Below, one piece after another: positions 60,701 through 64,000 of a DNA stretch of 64,000 nt. The notes under the pieces were generated by a model, which had not been told where the DNA came from, ran no database searches, and saw only the letters and a program-made list of their open reading frames with translations. How positions within the stretch are numbered: position 1 is the stretch's first letter; the number at the start of each line of letters is the position of its first letter. Position numbers and translations under genes: made by a program. The stretch is from Setaria digitata (taxonomy: Eukaryota > Nematoda > Chromadorea > Rhabditida > Setariidae): assembly GCA_003640385.1 (NCBI GenBank), contig RCAB01000287.1:17664-81663 (forward strand), read 5' to 3'.

Positions 60701-63618
60701 TGAAATTTTCATATGAAAACAAAATTTCACGAAAATTTTGTGTTGCTCCTTATAATCTGGTCAAAATTTTCGGGATTTTGATTTATTCTTAACAAATACT
60801 GAACTAATTTTCTCATTCTTCCACAAATAATGATTTTTATTTCATCATCAATTATCTTTCTTTTTTATCCTTTAATTAACTAATCAACTTTCAGCACATG
60901 CTAATTTAAGATGCTAATTTGCATAATTCAATGAGACTAGTTGTGCAATTTTGACAATGATTTAAGGATAGATTAAATTAATTAAATGCAAACTGAAAGA
61001 TACTGTAATAATTAAATACAATGTATGAATGAATACTTGATGAAATTTTGTTAACTATGATATGTTAGTGTATTGAGTGTTGCCGAAATTGTCACTCCTC
61101 AATTATCCTAGCTAAAATATAATATCAAAAAATATCTAACATATTAATCAAATAAATTAAATCCGAACTGTTCTGTCATTTGCTTCTTTAAATTCCCTTT
61201 TCTACTCTTTCTTTCTTTTTCCTTTATTCTTTTTCTTATCATAATAATTATTTTGGTAAAAGAAAGAGGAGACGACAAAAGGAGAAATGATAATTTTAAG
61301 AGTGCTGGAATTCGATTACAATGGTCTAAAGTTGGCACAGCAGGCTTGCCAAGCAATGCTGTTCAGTATGACGGTGAGTTGGTTATTAATGGTGTACAGG
61401 AATCAGATGCCGGTCAGTATCGATGTACCGGATTCGGTGATCATCAGTTTGCAACCGATGACGCTACACTAAATGTAGAATCGAAGCCACGAATTCCAGG
61501 TTTTACTCTTATCAAATTATCAATTATTACATTTGCACCAATTCACCTGCACTGATTAGTTGTGAAGTCAGAGCCATCCACCATTTATATGATCAATAGC
61601 TCAAATTATCTGTGCTCTGACTTAGTCAGTTTTTCATATAGTTTAAGTTTGAAAAAATGAAAAAGAAAAACATCTCAAAATGAAACACTGCCAAAAATTT
61701 TTATTAGGAAAACTAAATCAAATTTAATAATTTGCATTACAGACAATTTCTGGTACATTATTTATCCATTCACTTTTCCCTTTGTCATTTCAACTCTTAT
61801 GCACATTTATGTCATTTTTTTTCAAGTCAGGAGGAAAAACAAAGCCTGAGCCTTTAAGAAGCTTATTTTTTTCGCCTTCATTATTTTTCTTTTTAATTTT
61901 GCCTGTCGCAAAAATTGAAATTTGAAATGCTTCCTTCTTTCAATTTTGAATGCTGTCAGCATTGCTTCTTCCGCTAGCCGTATGAAAATGCTTTATTTTT
62001 AATTCGATTAGTTGAAATTGAAAAATTCAGTCAGTGGTAAACCGCCACCGGTAATGATTGACCCACTGGAGCAAACAGTAAATGTAAATGAACCGGTTAC
62101 CTTCCGGTGTTGGGTACCTGGATTAATGTCCTGCGAGCTTAAATGGTACAAAGGTGACATCGGTGGACAGTTACCGTACGGTGTCTACCAAAGTGGCGGT
62201 GCATTAAAGATTCCTCGTGCACAACTGGAACATGCTGGCAATTACATTTGTACCGCTTCTAATGAATACGGTATCGGAAAATCGCCACCGGCACAATTAA
62301 CCGTTAAACAACGTAAGTAACTGATAACAAAAATCTAAACCTCTAATTATTTGCCAGTTAATAAAGGAGCAGTTTTTTTTTCCCGAATAATATCTTCAAG
62401 TATAAAGATAAGTATAAAGTTTATTATTATTTGTCCTTTTTTAATTTAATTAGTGATTTTTAAATTCATTCTGTATGATATTCCTTTCACGTTTCATAAA
62501 TTTCAGGATATGAATGATTAGTGTTAATAATTTTACTGAAATGAGCGAAAGAAATTAGTAAATTTATTTGCATGAAGCTTTTTTCGCTATTATTGCATGC
62601 ATTCTTGATGGCATGTTTATCGTAAGAATTTTATATTTCATCTATTTTATTGATAAATAACGGGAAGAAGGAAAAAGAAATATAAACTAGGAAAATATTT
62701 TCAGCTCCGCAGCGGCCAAGAATCGATCCGCAGGAGAGTACAGTTACGGAAGGTGAACCGATCCGTTTCCGTTGCTGGGTACCTGGTGATCCTACAGCTG
62801 TTTTAACATGGAAAATGAAAGGTAACGGTCCATTACCAAACGGCATGCAACAACATGAAGGTATTTTAAATATTCCAAGTGCCCAACGTCAACATGCCGG
62901 AAGTTACATCTGTTCTGCTAGTGATCCAGATGGATACAAGCCACCGATGGATAGCCCTGTGGCAAGACTGATTGTTAAGCCAGGTAAATATCAATGCATC
63001 TGTCTAAGAAAACCAGGTAGTACTTAATTAAGTGAGGCTTGTGAACTGATAATCTAATCCATTCTAAGTTTCGTTGGCTATCGACTTTTTTTTTACTCAG
63101 CAAATTTAAATCTTGTTTTAAATCATTTTTGCTTTTTGATATCTTGTGAGAATCTGAAGTAAACATTCTTAGCTATAAGTTGATGCTTATCACTTATACC
63201 TCTTAGTAACTTTTAGTAGAATTCCTTTCGATTGCAAGTGAAAAAGTTGCCCATTAAACACGCACTATTCTACTTAGTGATAGCATCGTACTTTCCCAGA
63301 AAATAGCGAATAAATTTCCAGATTGTAGTGATTCTTCCTTTACAGCAAATAACCCATTGGTCGATCCACCAGAGCAGACCGTAAATGAGAATCAACCAGT
63401 TCAATTCCGGTGCTGGGTACCAGGAAATCCGAATGCGGTATTGAACTGGAGACGTGCTGATGGTCGTCCTTTAGGATATGGAGTTAATGATAGGCAGGGA
63501 ATTTTATCAATACCTCATGCCCAAGTATCTGATTCCGGTGACTACATCTGTTCGGCTCGAGATCCTGATGGTGGGGTGTCAGTTGATTCGTCACCAGCTC
63601 GGTTACACGTAGAGCGGC
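42440..63618 (+). CDS. unc-52: Basement membrane proteoglycan perlecan (UNC-52), 3' end outside window
   Basis: Exons: 42440-42554, 43474-43743, 47184-47326, 47617-47865, 48294-48502, 49773-49956, 50198-50338, 51912-52079, 52354-52440, 52811-52900, 52994-53112, 53306-53394, 53754-54132, 54546-54744, 55090-55356, 55773-55916, 56081-56266, 56540-56646, 56740-56826, 56991-57100, 59109-59209, 61301-61499, 62031-62312, 62705-62983, 63346-63618. All phases agree. The product is signal peptide, Ig, three LA modules, Ig, laminin EGF, laminin IV, laminin EGF, laminin IV, a run of laminin EGF, then Ig repeats: domains II, III and the start of IV of perlecan, in UNC-52 order. UNC-52 anchors body-wall muscle dense bodies and M-lines to the basement membrane under the hypodermis. 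The rest of domain IV and any domain V lie beyond the right edge. Confidence 0.93.
42677..42706. repeat. 30-nt A homopolymer
   Basis: Uninterrupted A run in the first proximal intron; its exact length is uncertain in any assembly. Confidence 0.8.
43474..43743 (+). CDS. unc-52: unc-52 Ig domain 1
   Basis: Phase 1-1 exon. [20 protein letters not shown] is followed by [22 protein letters not shown] and [14 protein letters not shown], a complete Ig I-set with both cysteines and the Trp. It can be reached from exon 42440-42554 or from 29871-30093. Confidence 0.92.
43744..47183. other. 3.4-kb intron
   Basis: Phase 1 on both sides. AT-rich, with short ATAATTAAATT-type repeats near 44520-44600. Open frames at 45431-46038 are Phe/Leu or Lys-rich and unconvincing. 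Nothing else seen. Confidence 0.6.
47184..47865 (+). CDS. unc-52: unc-52 LA modules 8-10 (domain II)
   Basis: Exons 47184-47326 and 47617-47865, joined in phase 0. Three LA modules: [13 protein letters not shown]...[26 protein letters not shown]...[30 protein letters not shown]...[13 protein letters not shown]. The last closes with a Cys in the next exon. These correspond to the three LA repeats of C. elegans UNC-52. Confidence 0.92.
48294..49956 (+). CDS. unc-52: unc-52 Ig domain 2 and start of domain III
   Basis: Exons 48294-48502 (acceptor TTAAAG, weak) and 49773-49956, joined in phase 2. Ig core: [40 protein letters not shown]. It then continues into a Cys-containing linker ([12 protein letters not shown]...GRCQCK) that begins a laminin EGF module. 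Confidence 0.9.
50198..50338 (+). CDS. unc-52: unc-52 laminin-type EGF module
   Basis: Phase 0-0. [20 protein letters not shown] is followed by [13 protein letters not shown], the end of one laminin EGF module leading into laminin IV. Confidence 0.88.
50339..51911. other. 1.6-kb intron
   Basis: AT-rich, phase 0 on both sides; homopolymer runs only. Confidence 0.6.
51912..53394 (+). CDS. unc-52: unc-52 laminin IV domain 1
   Basis: Exons 51912-52079, 52354-52440, 52811-52900, 52994-53112 and 53306-53394. Hallmarks: [50 protein letters not shown], ending in [14 protein letters not shown] 25-nt A run (53267-53291) sits just before the last acceptor and may vary in length. Confidence 0.92.
53754..54132 (+). 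CDS. unc-52: unc-52 laminin EGF modules between laminin IV domains
   Basis: Phase 1 in and phase 2 out. [53 protein letters not shown]; then the N-terminal strand of the second laminin IV domain. Confidence 0.92.
54546..55356 (+). CDS. unc-52: unc-52 laminin IV domain 2
   Basis: Exons 54546-54744 and 55090-55356, phase 0 join. [51 protein letters not shown]; ending in [10 protein letters not shown]. This domain has two exons where the first laminin IV domain has five. Confidence 0.92.
55773..56826 (+). CDS. unc-52: unc-52 laminin EGF tandem (end of domain III)
   Basis: Exons 55773-55916, 56081-56266, 56540-56646 and 56740-56826. Successive modules: [30 protein letters not shown]...[45 protein letters not shown]...[12 protein letters not shown]. 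All show the eight-cysteine laminin EGF pattern. Confidence 0.92.
56991..57192 (+). CDS. unc-52: unc-52 last domain III exon with alternative short C-terminus
   Basis: The exon 56991-57100 encodes [18 protein letters not shown] and a linker ending PTPEG. It uses donor GTGATC at 57101 (weak, phase 1) to reach the Ig exon at 59109. If the donor is skipped the frame runs to a TGA at 57190-57192, adding about 30 strongly basic residues ([20 protein letters not shown] and a short tail). C. elegans UNC-52 is known to have a short isoform ending after domain III, so this readthrough is a plausible equivalent. Confidence 0.75.
57193..59108. other. 1.9-kb intron or short-isoform 3' UTR
   Basis: AT-rich, no exon recognised. 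No canonical AATAAA close to 57192; ATTAAA variants occur near 57425 and 57622, so a 3' UTR for a short isoform is possible but unproven. Confidence 0.5.
59109..61499 (+). CDS. unc-52: unc-52 Ig domain 3 (start of domain IV)
   Basis: Exons 59109-59209 and 61301-61499, joined in phase 0. [29 protein letters not shown], then [30 protein letters not shown]. Both Ig cysteines are present. The intron between them carries the N join at 59943. Confidence 0.9.
59769..60117. repeat. Direct repeat flanking a single N (assembly join)
   Basis: 59769-59942 and 59944-60117 are 174-bp copies with one difference seen (gtgtcgac versus gtgtcaac), including a (GA)n tract. Probably a single copy in the genome. 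Confidence 0.85.
62031..62312 (+). CDS. unc-52: unc-52 Ig domain 4
   Basis: Phase 1-1 exon. [50 protein letters not shown]. It carries an extra Cys (MSC) not found in the next two domains. Confidence 0.92.
62705..62983 (+). CDS. unc-52: unc-52 Ig domain 5
   Basis: Phase 1-1 exon. [50 protein letters not shown]. Close paralogue of its neighbours. Confidence 0.92.
63346..63618 (+). CDS. unc-52: unc-52 Ig domain 6
   Basis: Phase 1-1 exon. [50 protein letters not shown]. Donor GTAAGT at 63619; the gene continues beyond the window. Confidence 0.92.
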
Positions 63619-63874
63619 GTAAGTTCACGCCTAATTATTACTCCATAGAAATTACATAGAAATCGAGTGATTTTTTTTTCTGCATTATAATTTTAAGCCT
63701 TTGATTTTAAATTCGATAGTTTTGGATCATATTTTCTTTAGCAAATTGCTTATTTCGTACTTTTTGAAACAAGCTTTGAAATTAATTAAATTGGAATTTT
63801 AATTCGCCAACATTTCCTTTTTTTTTGTAATTAATTTAATAAGAAAAAACTTCAGCTTCATATCTCAATCAATA

Positions 63875-64000
63875 TATGTAATATAATATTATATTATATT
63901 ATAATAATATAATATATATTATAATATATTATAATAATATAATATATATTATAATATATTATAATTATATTATAATATAATAATATATATATATATATAT
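63875..64000. repeat. ATAATATAT satellite at window edge
   Basis: Tandem and palindromic AT-only units of about 30 bp inside the intron after Ig domain 6. Confidence 0.7.

Overview
The window is nuclear DNA from a nematode, most likely a filarial worm (Onchocercidae). It is very AT-rich, with dense A/T homopolymers and small exons separated by GT/AG introns that mostly end in TTTCAG. Two neighbouring genes are recognisable, perlecan (unc-52) and a hedgehog acyltransferase-like MBOAT protein. The genus cannot be fixed from the sequence alone. Isolated N characters at 1036, 17622, 27074, 32049 and 59943 are each flanked by near-identical direct repeats. These look like unmerged contig overlaps, and one lies inside a coding exon.

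Layout. 1-5393 is mostly non-coding, with two weak coding-like segments on the minus strand (1449-1670 and 2202-2360). 5394-6608 (+) is a complete two-exon gene for a 118-residue secreted helical protein. 7309-30093 (+) holds fifteen exons whose splice phases agree throughout. They encode a signal peptide, a perlecan-type SEA domain, seven LDL-receptor class A (LA) modules, a cysteine-less Ig-like domain, a Lustrin-like cysteine-rich module, a Gly/Asn/Ser/Tyr-rich region of about 400 residues and a Glu/Arg-rich helical region of about 370 residues. Nested on the minus strand inside the 8.2-kb intron of this series (18198-22576) is a five-exon HHAT/rasp-type acyltransferase gene. 30094-42439 is non-coding and rich in repeats. 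42440-63618 (+) is the recognisable unc-52/perlecan body: its own signal-peptide exon, Ig, three LA modules, Ig, laminin-type EGF and laminin IV modules, then the start of the Ig-rich domain IV. The gene continues past the window edge.

How the parts fit. The last upstream exon (ending 30093) and the canonical unc-52 first exon (42440-42554) both end in phase 1, and both can splice to the same Ig exon at 43474. The simplest reading is one large perlecan locus with two promoters. The distal promoter gives a long form that keeps the SEA plus LA N-terminus known from vertebrate perlecan; the proximal promoter gives the C. elegans-like UNC-52 form. A separate upstream gene remains possible, since phase 1 is the usual phase for such modules. 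A weak donor at 57101 with an in-frame stop at 57192 could give a short isoform ending after domain III. The three Ig exons near the right edge are phase-symmetric and could be skipped individually.
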